Assembly: GCF_002259585.1 (NCBI RefSeq)
Contig: NZ_MWWS01000006.1
Coordinates: 1-55,046 of the forward strand
Direction: 5' to 3'
DNA length: 55,046 bases
DNA from: Bombiscardovia coagulans
GTDB lineage: Bacteria > Actinomycetota > Actinomycetes > Actinomycetales > Bifidobacteriaceae
How positions within the stretch are numbered: the first letter of the stretch is position 1; every line of letters begins with the position of its first letter. Positions 45,302 to 54,362 of the stretch are shown in pieces. A program made the position numbers and the translations under genes. A model generated the notes under the pieces. The model saw only the letters and a program-made list of their open reading frames with translations, was not told where the DNA came from and did not search any database.

Positions 45302-45781
45302 ATGGCATTAGAATTCACAGTTCCCGGACTCGACGAGACTTCCAGCAAAAAGGCTATTGAGATTTTACAAAGCCGTTTAAGCAACGAACAAGAATGCGCG
45401 CTTATTTTAAAGCACGCCCATTGGAATATGAAAGGCAAGAACTTTATCGGTATTCATGAGATGATGGATCCCGAAGTCGATGCAGTACTTGCAATGGCCG
45501 ATGAAACAGCTGAACGCATAGCCACGCTCGGTGGCCAAGCTGACGGACGCCCCGACGATATTATCAAGAACCGCACGCACAACAGCTTCGATATTGCCGG
45601 ACGTCAAGAAGCTCTTGACTATCTCAAGGCCCTCAATGATTACTATACCGACTTCATCAAAGCCGACCGTGAAGCAATCAAACAGCTCGACGACGTAGAT
45701 ATTGTTTCATCTAACATTGTTCAAGATCATGTCCAAGAACTTGAGCACTTCCAATGGTTTATGAGAAGCCATCTCATCTGA
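45302..45781 (+). CDS. dps: Dps-family ferritin-like DNA-protection protein
   Basis: A 159-residue four-helix ferritin that forms 12-subunit cages, oxidises iron with peroxide and protects DNA. The ferroxidase residues are spaced as in Dps: His40 and His52 (HWNMKGKNFIGIHEMMD), Asp67 and Glu71 (ADETAERI). No long basic tail is present, so direct DNA binding is uncertain. AAGGAG stands seven bases before the ATG. The strong site suits a protein made in quantity. No clear oxidative-stress operator was identified in the 156 bases upstream. Confidence 0.93.
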   Translation: MALEFTVPGLDETSSKKAIEILQSRLSNEQECALILKHAHWNMKGKNFIGIHEMMDPEVDAVLAMADETAERIATLGGQADGRPDDIIKNRTHNSFDIAGRQEALDYLKALNDYYTDFIKADREAIKQLDDVDIVSSNIVQDHVQELEHFQWFMRSHLI

Positions 45782-45866
45782 TTTATGCAGTTTCTGCAAA
45801 GCGGTCACCACGCACACAGTGCCACGACCGCTTTGCTTCCACTGTGCTGAAGGAGCATGAACAACT

Positions 45867-46328
45867 ATGAGTGAAGACTGGAAGAGTGACCGCATTGAGT
45901 CGGCCCGCCAAGGAACTAATCCTACTGTTATAGCCCGTATGAAGAGCGGTTTCGCTGTACTGGGTGATATGCAATTTTTACCCGGTTGGTGCATTCTTTT
46001 ACCAGAACACCAGACTGATTCTCTTAATGATTTAAGCATGAACGAACGATCTGATTTTTTACTCGACATGTCCATCTTAGGCGACGCAATCTTATCCGTT
46101 TGTCAACCTGATCGCATTAATTACGACATCCTCGGCAACACCGACAACTACCTTCATGCACATGTCTATCCTCGGTATACTTGGGAGCCTCCAGAACGAA
46201 AGCCTCTGCCTGTTTGGCTCTACGAGGACCACTATTGGTCAGACCCCGAAACTGCATTCTCACTGGAACACCACGGGGACATGATGAATAAATTACGTTC
46301 GTATATCTCTGCCCACAGTCCATCTTGA
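45867..46328 (+). CDS. HIT-like family protein with incomplete His triad
   Basis: A 153-residue protein. The fold marker is the segment NTDNYLHAHVYPRYTWEPPE (near residue 95): the histidine-triad pattern HxHxH is kept for the first two His, but the third is Tyr. The earlier GFAVLGDMQFLPGWCILLPEHQTDSLNDLS matches the N-terminal half of HIT hydrolases. Classical HIT enzymes hydrolyse nucleotide-amide or dinucleoside polyphosphate bonds with the middle His as nucleophile, so activity may persist but is not assured. Another reading is a HIT-related hydrolase of the HxHxxPRY type. AAGGAG stands upstream of the ATG. Confidence 0.78.
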   Translation: MSEDWKSDRIESARQGTNPTVIARMKSGFAVLGDMQFLPGWCILLPEHQTDSLNDLSMNERSDFLLDMSILGDAILSVCQPDRINYDILGNTDNYLHAHVYPRYTWEPPERKPLPVWLYEDHYWSDPETAFSLEHHGDMMNKLRSYISAHSPS

Positions 46329-46520
46329 GCATAGTTACTCACAAAACTGCTTCCGTTGCCGCTGTTGGCTCATCAAACCAGCAGAAAGAACTTACCTTCT
46401 TGCTCGGCAGCAAGTTTTCACTGGTATACCTTTTCCGTGAACTGAGCCAGCCCTCTGCGTGTAACCTGCATACCTGTTAGACGCATTTTATGAGCTTTCT
46501 CAATTTCGCATCCTCTACTC

Positions 46521-46602
46521 GTGAATTCCCCAGATTCACAGCGGGTGCACTGGGCCGTTCACCCTCTAACACTGCTGAGAGTGCGCTGCTCTCATGCACC
46601 CG
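46521..46602. other. Structured convergent intergenic region
   Basis: Between the converging HIT and SDR genes are three nested or adjacent stems: GTGAAT/ATTCAC (46521-46526, 46534-46539), CGGGTGCA/TGCACCCG (46542-46549, 46595-46602) and GAGAG/CTCTC (46577-46581, 46589-46593). It has no T-rich tail, so it may be a weak bidirectional terminator or the remains of an RNA element. The rest of 46329-46614 shows nothing. Confidence 0.4.
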
Positions 46603-46614
46603 GAACAACGATTG

Positions 46615-47385
46615 CTACTTGCGGTACACCTTAGTGTAGGAACCTTCAGCCCGAGGACGGACAACGATTTGATCAATATCTACGGTGTCCGGTTGGCCTA
46701 GAGCCCACTGGACACAGTCAGCGATGTCTTCAGCGGTCAAAGGATTAGGCACTCCTGCATAGACTGCTTGCGCCTTGGACTGGTCACCGTCAAAACGTTT
46801 AAGAGCAAACTCATCAGTATGGACCATACCAGGCGCAATATCAATTACCCTTACTGGCTCACCGATGAGCTCCAATCGCAAAATGCGAGCCATAACCCTT
46901 TCTGCCGATTTAGAGGCGCAGTATCCGCCACCACCTTCATAAGGTTCAATGCCCGCAGTGGAGGATATAACTAAGACACTACCTTCAGACTCTTGTAAAG
47001 AAGGCAACAGCTTTTGTGTAATACGAAGAGTCCCCAAAACATTTAGCTCATACATGGCCCGCCAGTCTTCTATCTTTGAAGCTGCCACTGGCGACTTCCC
47101 AATCGCCCCACCTGCACAGTTCACTAATGCCTTAACTGGCCCCTTGCTTACGATAGCCTCCACTGCAATTTGAGTAGAATCTTCATCAGTTATATCGCAC
47201 ACCTGATAAGAAAAGGCCTGACCTAACTCATCGGCGAGCGCCTCGAGTTTCTCTCTTCTACGGGCAAGACCCACAACCTCCCAGCCCGCCTCCACCAATG
47301 CCTTGGCCGAAGCTGCCCCAATACCGCTGGATGCACCTGTCACAACTGCAAGCCTCTTCTGAGACATTCCTGCTTCTGTACTCAC
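46615..47385 (-). CDS. Short-chain dehydrogenase/reductase, YdfG-like
   Basis: A soluble NAD(P)-dependent oxidoreductase of 256 residues with the classical SDR layout: cofactor motif TGASSGIGAA (residues 16-25), NCAGGAIG, the Ser in VISSTAGIEPYEGGG and the catalytic YCASKSAERVMAR (Tyr-x3-Lys). The Arg-rich turn after the first strand (GLARRREKLEALA) suggests NADP(H). YdfG/YMR226c-type enzymes oxidise serine, 3-hydroxy acids and similar compounds, but the substrate is not decidable here. It stands alone, read towards the HIT gene. Confidence 0.9.
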   Translation of the reverse strand: MSTEAGMSQKRLAVVTGASSGIGAASAKALVEAGWEVVGLARRREKLEALADELGQAFSYQVCDITDEDSTQIAVEAIVSKGPVKALVNCAGGAIGKSPVAASKIEDWRAMYELNVLGTLRITQKLLPSLQESEGSVLVISSTAGIEPYEGGGGYCASKSAERVMARILRLELIGEPVRVIDIAPGMVHTDEFALKRFDGDQSKAQAVYAGVPNPLTAEDIADCVQWALGQPDTVDIDQIVVRPRAEGSYTKVYRK

Positions 47386-47557
47386 GGTCCCGTACCACCT
47401 TTCTATCGTATTGACAGTCTACCCGCGTAACACCCACTACTCTGAGAGTGACCGCCTACTTGCCAAGATACCCGCACTTACAGCTTATGGAAAGACTTTG
47501 AAGCAAATGTGGTTGAAGGAAAATATATTCACATAGTTATTCACACTCGGAACCTAC

Positions 47558-48211
47558 TCACACAATTACATGTTGATTTAACTGCTTACGTAGGCTTTTC
47601 CACTGTGGCAGGTATGAGCTCATAAGGTGCTGAAAGAGTGGACCGTGCCCTGAAGCGCGAAGATGAGTCAATTCATGAACGAGCACATATTCCAAAAGCT
47701 GTGGCTCCAACCAAGCCAGCTCTACATTGAGCCGAATCCTTCCCGTAACTGGAGTACAAGAGCCCCAGCGCGTCTTCATCTGCCTGAGCGTAATCGAGCT
47801 AGGTTCCCTACCCACAATCGGCACCCACTTGGACAATAATTCCGGCAGCTGACTGGCAATAATCTGCCGCGCCTGACTCATTCGTTCTTCTGCATTATCT
47901 CCCTTCTCATCTGACATATGATCATGTTGGAGACTTTGCTGCGCATCACTGATCCGAGCTTTCATACGTAGGACCCAAGCCCAGCGAGACCTTACTAAGT
48001 GTAGAATCTCCTCCTGAGACATTGTCAAGGGGGCAGTCACTTCAACATGACCGTCAGGTAACTTCACACGCAAGTAGGCATTGCGGATATTTTTGCGTAT
48101 CACGAGTACCTGTTCATTATTTGTTTGTACCCATTGCCTTGAATACTCGTTCTGAGCTACACTAGCAGCACCAAGGCCAGAACGTACCTGTGAGCAACAT
48201 ATTGAAGACAT
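47558..48211 (-). CDS. YgjP-type metal-dependent hydrolase (DUF45, M48-like)
   Basis: A 217-residue protein with the zinc motif HELTHL (HExxH) followed by SGHGPLFQHLM, whose later His is the third ligand, then YLPQWKSLRKQLN. The preceding MKTRWGSCTPVTGRIRLNVELAWL matches YgjP-family proteins. The same RBS region favours the ATG at 48211 over the one at 48244. Homologues include DNA-associated and wall-associated predicted metallopeptidases, but no substrate is established. It stands alone, upstream of the tRNA genes and on the other strand. Confidence 0.9.
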   Translation of the reverse strand: MSSICCSQVRSGLGAASVAQNEYSRQWVQTNNEQVLVIRKNIRNAYLRVKLPDGHVEVTAPLTMSQEEILHLVRSRWAWVLRMKARISDAQQSLQHDHMSDEKGDNAEERMSQARQIIASQLPELLSKWVPIVGREPSSITLRQMKTRWGSCTPVTGRIRLNVELAWLEPQLLEYVLVHELTHLRASGHGPLFQHLMSSYLPQWKSLRKQLNQHVIV

Positions 48212-48336
48212 ATACCTATTTTCCTTCAACCCGATGATTTCCACCCACTAGCTAAGACACTCGAAGCTCATACGAATTGACTTTTACACGCCATATGGTA
48301 ATCTCTTTGTTGGTATGATTACGCATCATGCAGTAC

Positions 48337-48410
48337 GGGCCCGTAGCTCAGCTGGTTAGAGCGCATCCCTGATAAGGATGAGGTCGGAGGTTCAAGTCCT
48401 CCCGGGCCCA
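48337..48410 (+). tRNA. tRNA-Ile (anticodon GAT)
   Basis: A 74-base tRNA. The acceptor GGGCCCG pairs with CGGGCCC and the discriminator is A. The anticodon loop CTGATAA has GAT, and the T-loop is TTCAAGT. No CCA is encoded. It is followed 30 bases on by tRNA-Ala. The pair lies outside an rRNA operon. Confidence 0.96.
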
Positions 48411-48440
48411 CGCTAGATTCTTTATGAATCTGCGAAGTAC

Positions 48441-48513
48441 GGGGCTATGGCGCAGCTGGTAGCGCATCTGCTTTGCAAGCAGAGGGTCAGGAGTTCGAGT
48501 CTCCTTAGCTCCA
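48441..48513 (+). tRNA. tRNA-Ala (anticodon TGC)
   Basis: A 73-base tRNA. The acceptor GGGGCTA pairs with TAGCTCC and the discriminator is A. The anticodon loop TTTGCAA has TGC, and the T-loop is TTCGAGT. The CCA end is not encoded. Confidence 0.96.
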
Positions 48514-48518
48514 CAAGC

Positions 48519-48561
48519 AGCTCGGAAACTTTGTATGATAAGTTTCCGAGCTTTTCTTTTC
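48519..48561 (+). terminator. Rho-independent terminator of the tRNA-Ile/tRNA-Ala unit
   Basis: AGCTCGGAAACTT and AAGTTTCCGAGCT form a 13-bp stem (48519-48531, 48540-48552) with an 8-base loop, followed by TTTTCTTTT. Confidence 0.92.
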
Positions 48562-48713
48562 AACAATTAAAGTTAAAACAGGAAAAGTATAAGCGCCTAT
48601 GCCATATTTGATAAGAATCTAATGCTTACGCTAAGTTGAAAATGTAACACGAAAATCAACTCATGAGGATGTTGGCACATTTGCCTATGGCAAACATTGC
48701 TATATAGGCACTT

Positions 48714-49679
48714 ATGCCAGTCAGAAACAGAATTATGCCTATACAACAGAGACTAAACGAACCACTTGCGAACTCACAGGCAGCATCAGCTCCTTCTGCC
48801 AACATCGATGAGTCCCTCAAGCCGCTCTTCCCAGGGCGCACCTTTATCTCGAACGTGCTAGAAGTAGTTGACAGTAAAAACACCATGACTGGCAAGATGA
48901 CTGGCAAATACTTACAAAGGGCCATAATGGCCGGCATCCTCGTGGCCACTTTTTTCACAGCCTTCTTCTCGATCGTTGGACAGTTCTCAGCTGCCCCTAC
49001 GAATCCAGGGCTGATACTAGTTGGCCGTGTTATAGGAGCTTTTACCTTTGGTTGGGCCTTGGTTTTAATCTATTACACCAATTCTGAACTGCTGACTTCA
49101 AACATGATGGTAATTACCATAGGCTCTTACCATAGGAAAATCAGCTGGCTGGATTCTCTCCGTATTCTTACTCTCTGCCTGCTAGGAAACTTAATCGGCG
49201 TCTTGATTGTGGCTACCATTCTGCGCTTTTCCACAATTATCTCCGGCTCGACACTGACTCAGATGCTAGCTGCTGCTAGTACTAAAACTGGTTATGTGCT
49301 GAACGGCTGGAGTGGCGTAACAGACTTGCTTGTGCGTGCTATCTTCTGCAACTTCTGTATCAACATAGCCATGCTCATGGTTTATAACGGCAAATTAACT
49401 AATGATTTTACTAAGTGCACCATCATGGTAGTTGCAGTTTTTGTCTTCTCCTTCTGTGGATTCGAACACTCAATTGCAGATTCTGCTCTTTTCCTCATTT
49501 TAGGACTACATGGACTAGTCAATGTGCGACTAGCAATAGCTGTCGTCTTTGTTGCTATGCTTGGCAACTTCATTGGTGGTGGCATCCTCATTGGCCTTAA
49601 CTTTGCCACTATGAATGACGAACGACGGTACTCAGCTAGCCCCAAAAACGTTGATGCCACATTAACCTCTACCCAATAA
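48714..49679 (+). CDS. Formate/nitrite transporter family channel
   Basis: A 321-residue integral membrane protein with six helices. The FNT landmarks are SELLTSNMM (the NPA-like Omega-loop region of the second repeat), the NFCINIAMLMVYNGK segment and CGFEHSIADS (the loop carrying the conserved His). The N-terminal 60 residues are cytoplasmic. Bifidobacteria excrete formate as an end product, so formate export is the likely role; nitrite or lactate transport cannot be excluded. The ATG at 48714 has AGG five bases before; an ATG at 48735 is possible. It precedes a large ABC transporter gene by 117 bases. Confidence 0.9.
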   Translation: MPVRNRIMPIQQRLNEPLANSQAASAPSANIDESLKPLFPGRTFISNVLEVVDSKNTMTGKMTGKYLQRAIMAGILVATFFTAFFSIVGQFSAAPTNPGLILVGRVIGAFTFGWALVLIYYTNSELLTSNMMVITIGSYHRKISWLDSLRILTLCLLGNLIGVLIVATILRFSTIISGSTLTQMLAAASTKTGYVLNGWSGVTDLLVRAIFCNFCINIAMLMVYNGKLTNDFTKCTIMVVAVFVFSFCGFEHSIADSALFLILGLHGLVNVRLAIAVVFVAMLGNFIGGGILIGLNFATMNDERRYSASPKNVDATLTSTQ

Positions 49680-49796
49680 CCCTTTCACTAGCTGCTGTAT
49701 CACGAGACAATTACTATCAGCCTATTGTCCAAGGTTAACGATTTTGCTAGGGTCGTAGATAGTACGTTTCGTTGACCAACAGACAAAGCAAGTGAA

Positions 49797-52700
49797 ATGA
49801 TTAGTAAAGAACTTCTTAAGTTACCAGGTACAGACCTGCGCCGTTCCATCCTTATGGGAATCCTACAAGCTATCGGTTCGCTAGCCGAGATTCTCTTACT
49901 GCTCATTGCCTTTTTTGGCCTAACCCAAATTTTCGGAATTATTCCTCCTAGCTGGATTGCGCTGTTCACCTTGGATCCAGTTACAACTATCATTTGGCTG
50001 CTGTCGCTTACCGCAATTAAAGCCTTATCTGACATGATTGCGAATCAGACCTCGCTTAGCATCAGCGACCAACTGAGCGCGGAACTTTCCTCAGACCTTT
50101 ACCAATCCTTATTTAACACTCAGCAAGCTGTAGTTGACATACCCAAGGGAAGAGAAGAGACGTCTGATCAGAGCATGGCGATGCTATCTACTGAAGGCAT
50201 CAAGTCAATCTCCGACTACTTCACCACTTTCCTCCCCACTCTTATACAATCCTTGCTGATGATTGTGGTTGCAGCTCTTGTCTTAATTCCTCTAAACTGG
50301 GCCGCGGGCCTCATCATCATGCTTGGAATGCTGCTCCTGCCCCTTTCTGCCAACATGATGCGTTCTAAGCAGGTGGCCGAACAAGTTGCCCACCTAAAAA
50401 AGTACAACCATATCGGCATTCGCTTTGAGGAAGCCTTGCGTGGCTTGACAACGCTCAAAATTTTCCATGCTGACCAATCCGAAGCAGACAAGCTCAGTGA
50501 GGACTCAGAGGGCTTCCGTAAAGTTACTATGAAGCTACTTGCCGGTCAGTTACGCAGTCTCATAGGATCAGATGGGGTAATCTACCTATCCACCATACTT
50601 GCAACGCTAGTAACAATTTTCATGGATCGCATGAATCCCTTGAATATGCTAACGGCAATAGTAGTAGCAATAGTTGGGATTCGTCTCTTCGGTCCTGAAC
50701 GCCAGATGGTGTATTATACACACGCAGCAACGGTAGCAATCAAGCAAGGTAAGGCTGTTGCTGCAGTCAGAGCTGACCTAAGCAGCAAACAAACTACTGC
50801 TGAACACACCGGGGACTCTCAATTCGATACAACACAAAGCATTGCCACGAATGGCGAATTTGAAAACACCCAGATACTTTCCACAGGCGTTGCTTTGAAC
50901 AACCTCTCCTTCTCATACCCTAGCGGTTTCCAAGCCTTGGAAGATATCACTCTTGATTTACCGACCACAGGCCACTATGGCCTAGTTGGTGCTTCTGGAT
51001 CTGGCAAAAGTACTCTCACTTCACTGTTAGCTGGCAGATTACCAGGATACGAAGGCTCACTCACCATCGACGGAAAAGAAGTCTCTGGCCTTGCCCAAGA
51101 ACAGTTAATCTCCCTCATTACCGTCGTCAAGGGGAGTGACCATCTTTTTGCTGGTACAGTGCGTTCCAATCTCGATCCAGCTGGATTGGAATACTCCAAC
51201 GAAGATCTCACTCGAGTTCTCTTAGAAACCGACTTGCAGGAACTTTTGGATGAACGCGGCGGCTTAGACAGCCCAATTGAACAGTCTGGTGCCAACCTCT
51301 CTGGAGGCCAACGTCAAAGGCTCATAATAGCCAGGGCACTCCTGCGCCATTCACCTATATACATTTTTGATGAGGCAACCAGCGCCGTAGACCGTGAACA
51401 CGACCAGAGCTTAGCTGCACTGATGAACAAGCTCAGTAAAGAAGCACTCGTGATCACCATTACGCACAGGCTAGCGAGTGTACGTCAGGCAGACTGCATA
51501 TTTATGCTGGACAAGGGTCACATAATCCAATCTGGCAGCTTCGAACAACTAACTCTTCAACCTGGACTGTTTGCCCAACAATGGCAGGAACAGAACAGAC
51601 TCGAACAACTATCATCTCAAGGTCAACCGTTTACTGCAATATCAGCGTCTACCCGCAGCAATACAACCGTAGACGAATCTGTCGATGGACCAACCATAGC
51701 CCCCACAGGTACCTTAGCGACCATGAAACGGTTGCTTGAATTCATGCGTCCACTCATGCCAATAGAAATCAGGGCCATCGTATGTGGAACCTTAGGCCAC
51801 CTGTGTTCTATAGGCACGCTTATATGTGGCTCAGCTGCCATTCTTGGTGTCTTTATTGGAGACACAAGTCTTAGCCAATACTGGCGTATTTTTGCAGCAA
51901 CCGCTGTTGTCATGGCTCTTATGCGAGGTCCCCTTGCATATGGTGAGCAGTTCTTCAACCATCAGATGGCATTTAGTGCTTTACGCGACATTCGCAACAC
52001 TGTTTTTGATAAGATGCGTTCACTAGCTCCAGCAGTATTAGCTAAACGTGGGCGAGGCAACCTAGTCACAGTCATCACTCATGACATTGAGCTGCTAGAG
52101 ATCTTCTATGCTCATACGCTATCCCCGATAGCTATCGCCATCTTTACTGCCGTCATTAACACAATAGTGATCTTCTGCTTGAACCCATTCCTTGGACTGT
52201 TTGCTCTTGTATGCTATCTCACTCTTCTCATCGTCCCGGCTTTATCTGCGGATCCCAACTACCAGGTAGCTTTAGAAGAGCGCAATGCCCAAGGATCTTT
52301 ACATACACTTCTGCTAGAGTCCTTGGAAGGCCGCAGTGAGCTCATCGGCTTAGGTGCCGCCTCCAACACACGCAAGCGCCTAAACGAGGCTACAGACACC
52401 ATGCTGGATGCTCGCAACCAGACTGGGCTCAATGCCGGTTGGAATAACCTATTCACACAAATCTTTACTTTGCTTGCCTTTACAGCTTTCTGCATCGTTG
52501 GTATCTTTACTGCTTTCAGAGGCCAGATTTCGTTCCAAGAGCTGATCATCGCTTTCGTTGGCTTCGCTGCCTCGTTCGCACCAATCACCTCGGTTGCTCG
52601 ATTGAGCGCTGGCATCCAACCCACTCTAGCAGCCGCAAAACGTGTGTTCTCACTCTTAGATGAGAAACCAGCTGTTACAGAGAACACTGATGGCACTGCG

Positions 52701-53381
52701 GTCGCTTCCTTCACTGGCATCAATGCCCAGGACCTAAGCTTCTCCTATAGTGACCAGGCCGACAACACCAAGCCAATATTGAACGGCATTAGTTTCGATA
52801 TTCAACCTGGCACTGTTGTGGGAGTACAAGGAGATAATGGTAGCGGTAAGACAACCCTTATTGACTTGCTGATGCACTTCCGCGAGCGCTCTGGCGGCCA
52901 GCTCACCATTAGTGACCAACCCATCGAATCTATCCGTACAGCAGACCTTCGTAATTTGGAAACACTGGTCAGTCAGGATACATTTATTTTCAGCCAATCC
53001 TTGGCAGAGAACATCGCCATTGCTCGACCTGACGCCAGCACAGAAGAGATTGTACAAGCCGCTCAGCAGGCACGTCTCGACGATGTCATTGCTCAACTGC
53101 CAGACGGTTTAGAACATGTACTCAGCGCAAACGGTTCAGAGCTCTCAGAGGGTCAGAAACAGCGTGTGGCAGTTGCTCGTGCCTTCTTAAGCCAAGCGCC
53201 CTTCCTAGCGTTAGATGAGCCTACTAGCAACATGGATGCCTTACTTGAGGGAAAGATAATAGATGCTCTAGTCTCCAACCAGCAGGGCAAGACCTATCTC
53301 ATTGTCTCTCACCGTCCAGCTGTCTTAGCACACGCTCAAAAACTACTAACACTCAGTAATGGTCAACTTACTGAGGACTGA
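49797..53381 (+). CDS. Fused CydDC-like ABC transporter (two half-transporters in one chain)
   Basis: A 1194-residue protein made of two permease-plus-ATPase modules. In the first, six helices precede Walker A GLVGASGSGKST (near 398), signature LSGGQRQRL (near 501) and Walker B IYIFDEATS (near 523). In the second, six helices precede Walker A GVQGDNGSGKTT (near 1013), signature LSEGQKQRV (near 1116, second Gly replaced by Glu) and Walker B FLALDEPTS (near 1138). CydDC normally exports thiols such as cysteine and glutathione for cytochrome bd assembly. The asymmetric signature suggests one stronger ATP site. A terminator at 53411-53442 follows. The substrate is not known. Confidence 0.85.
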   Translation: MISKELLKLPGTDLRRSILMGILQAIGSLAEILLLLIAFFGLTQIFGIIPPSWIALFTLDPVTTIIWLLSLTAIKALSDMIANQTSLSISDQLSAELSSDLYQSLFNTQQAVVDIPKGREETSDQSMAMLSTEGIKSISDYFTTFLPTLIQSLLMIVVAALVLIPLNWAAGLIIMLGMLLLPLSANMMRSKQVAEQVAHLKKYNHIGIRFEEALRGLTTLKIFHADQSEADKLSEDSEGFRKVTMKLLAGQLRSLIGSDGVIYLSTILATLVTIFMDRMNPLNMLTAIVVAIVGIRLFGPERQMVYYTHAATVAIKQGKAVAAVRADLSSKQTTAEHTGDSQFDTTQSIATNGEFENTQILSTGVALNNLSFSYPSGFQALEDITLDLPTTGHYGLVGASGSGKSTLTSLLAGRLPGYEGSLTIDGKEVSGLAQEQLISLITVVKGSDHLFAGTVRSNLDPAGLEYSNEDLTRVLLETDLQELLDERGGLDSPIEQSGANLSGGQRQRLIIARALLRHSPIYIFDEATSAVDREHDQSLAALMNKLSKEALVITITHRLASVRQADCIFMLDKGHIIQSGSFEQLTLQPGLFAQQWQEQNRLEQLSSQGQPFTAISASTRSNTTVDESVDGPTIAPTGTLATMKRLLEFMRPLMPIEIRAIVCGTLGHLCSIGTLICGSAAILGVFIGDTSLSQYWRIFAATAVVMALMRGPLAYGEQFFNHQMAFSALRDIRNTVFDKMRSLAPAVLAKRGRGNLVTVITHDIELLEIFYAHTLSPIAIAIFTAVINTIVIFCLNPFLGLFALVCYLTLLIVPALSADPNYQVALEERNAQGSLHTLLLESLEGRSELIGLGAASNTRKRLNEATDTMLDARNQTGLNAGWNNLFTQIFTLLAFTAFCIVGIFTAFRGQISFQELIIAFVGFAASFAPITSVARLSAGIQPTLAAAKRVFSLLDEKPAVTENTDGTAVASFTGINAQDLSFSYSDQADNTKPILNGISFDIQPGTVVGVQGDNGSGKTTLIDLLMHFRERSGGQLTISDQPIESIRTADLRNLETLVSQDTFIFSQSLAENIAIARPDASTEEIVQAAQQARLDDVIAQLPDGLEHVLSANGSELSEGQKQRVAVARAFLSQAPFLALDEPTSNMDALLEGKIIDALVSNQQGKTYLIVSHRPAVLAHAQKLLTLSNGQLTED

Positions 53382-53410
53382 CAGGTAACTTTATCCAGAA
53401 AAATCTATAC

Positions 53411-53442
53411 GGGGCATCCGACTCTGGGTGCCCCTTACTTGT
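53411..53442 (+). terminator. Rho-independent terminator of the ABC transporter gene
   Basis: GGGGCATCC (53411-53419) pairs with GGGTGCCCC (53426-53434, one G-T pair) around a six-base loop. TTACTTGT follows. Confidence 0.75.
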
Positions 53443-53859
53443 ACTTATAAAATAATTGATCAAAAAAGTATTTTATTATCTATTGTGAACTCTTTGATAC
53501 CGAACTTAAACAAGGTGTCTGCATTCTCAATAAGACATGATTAAGCTGTCACCAACGAAACAGCAATCACCGTAAAATCTTGAAGGTAGTAGACGCTGTT
53601 TCTAATAGGCGAAACTCTGTAGGCCAGAGCTGGTACTGAAGTATGCTCATACATCTATCTAAATCTCTTTGCGTATTTTCGTTTTAAGCCGTTCATAGTA
53701 AGAATTCTGACCACTGTAACCAGTTTCACGTTCATTGTGTTGTTGGTTGGTGTTTGTTGGGTGAGAAGACTGGTATACAGTTAAAACCCTTATAACCAAA
53801 CTTTCACCAGCTTAAACCACTCATTACTACCAGAATACGCTCCACCCACTTACCTGGTG

Positions 53860-54310
53860 GGATACTATCGTAAGCCAGTCTCCGCAAGCCTACAACTACA
53901 AAGCACTGAACACCCGCCCTCGAAACCCAAAGCGACCACCACACATAAGAGCCACCATCATCACACAGGCACCATCATCACACCAGCACCACCTCACACA
54001 CTCAAGCACTCTCACTCACACACCAGCACACCCTCACACTCACCAAACACCCAAGACCAAACCAACAACCAACCACAAACCACCAACCACACCAACACAC
54101 TCAGGCACACTCAGGCACACTCACAAACTCACATACACACCCAGCATCCAAGACCAAACCAACCACCCAAGACCACTAATACCACCCCAGCAACTCAAGA
54201 TCGGCACTACCAAACCAACACACTCTCACACAGCCACACTCACATACGTACACACTCACACACAACCACTCTCACACACCACTCTCACGCCAGCACACGC
54301 CATCACATAC
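53860..54310. repeat. A/C-rich, G-poor tract with degenerate direct repeats
   Basis: By eye, 54001-54300 contains about 19 G in 300 bases, with most of the rest A and C, so the minus strand is G/T-rich. Short direct repeats are present: CACCATCATCACAC at 53953-53966 and 53970-53983 (period 17), TCAGGCACAC twice in tandem (54101-54120) and CCAAGACCAAACCAA at 54051-54065 and 54148-54162. It ends where the rRNA terminator hairpin begins (54312). An open frame of 152 codons across it is a by-product of the composition (mostly Thr, His, Ser, Pro, Asn) and is not called. Confidence 0.75.
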
Positions 54311-54311
54311 A

Positions 54312-54349
54312 GTAGGACCCTGGGAAACAAACGCTTCCCAGGGTCCTAC
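54312..54349 (-). terminator. Terminator hairpin of the rRNA operon
   Basis: GTAGGACCCTGGGAA (54312-54326) and its complement (54335-54349) form a 15-bp perfect stem with an eight-base loop, 14 bases beyond the 5S 3' end. No long T-run follows on the minus strand. Confidence 0.8.
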
Positions 54350-54362
54350 CCATAACGTGTAA

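Larger units (their letters stand above)
53382..54311. other. Gene-free region between the ABC transporter and the rRNA terminator
   Basis: These 930 bases carry no gene that I can support. The left part (53411-53442) holds the transporter terminator. From about 53450 to 53850 there is A/T-rich sequence with no recognisable element. From about 53860 to 54310 it is dominated by an A/C-rich repeat tract (listed separately). Confidence 0.6.

Noticed and set aside
46542-46602. tRNA-like fold from the CGGGTGCA/TGCACCCG stem
   Set aside because: The length is too short for a full tRNA and there is no GGTTCRA-like T-loop or plausible anticodon arm, so it is not called a tRNA.
48656-48958. Minus-strand open frame overlapping the formate channel gene
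   Set aside because: It overlaps the well-supported transporter gene's start on the other strand and shows no family or ribosome-binding site.
53857-54315. Open reading frame of 152 codons in the A/C-rich tract
   Set aside because: The product is almost only Thr, His, Ser, Pro and Asn, which follows from the base composition. There is no ribosome-binding site, and the tract sits between two terminators.
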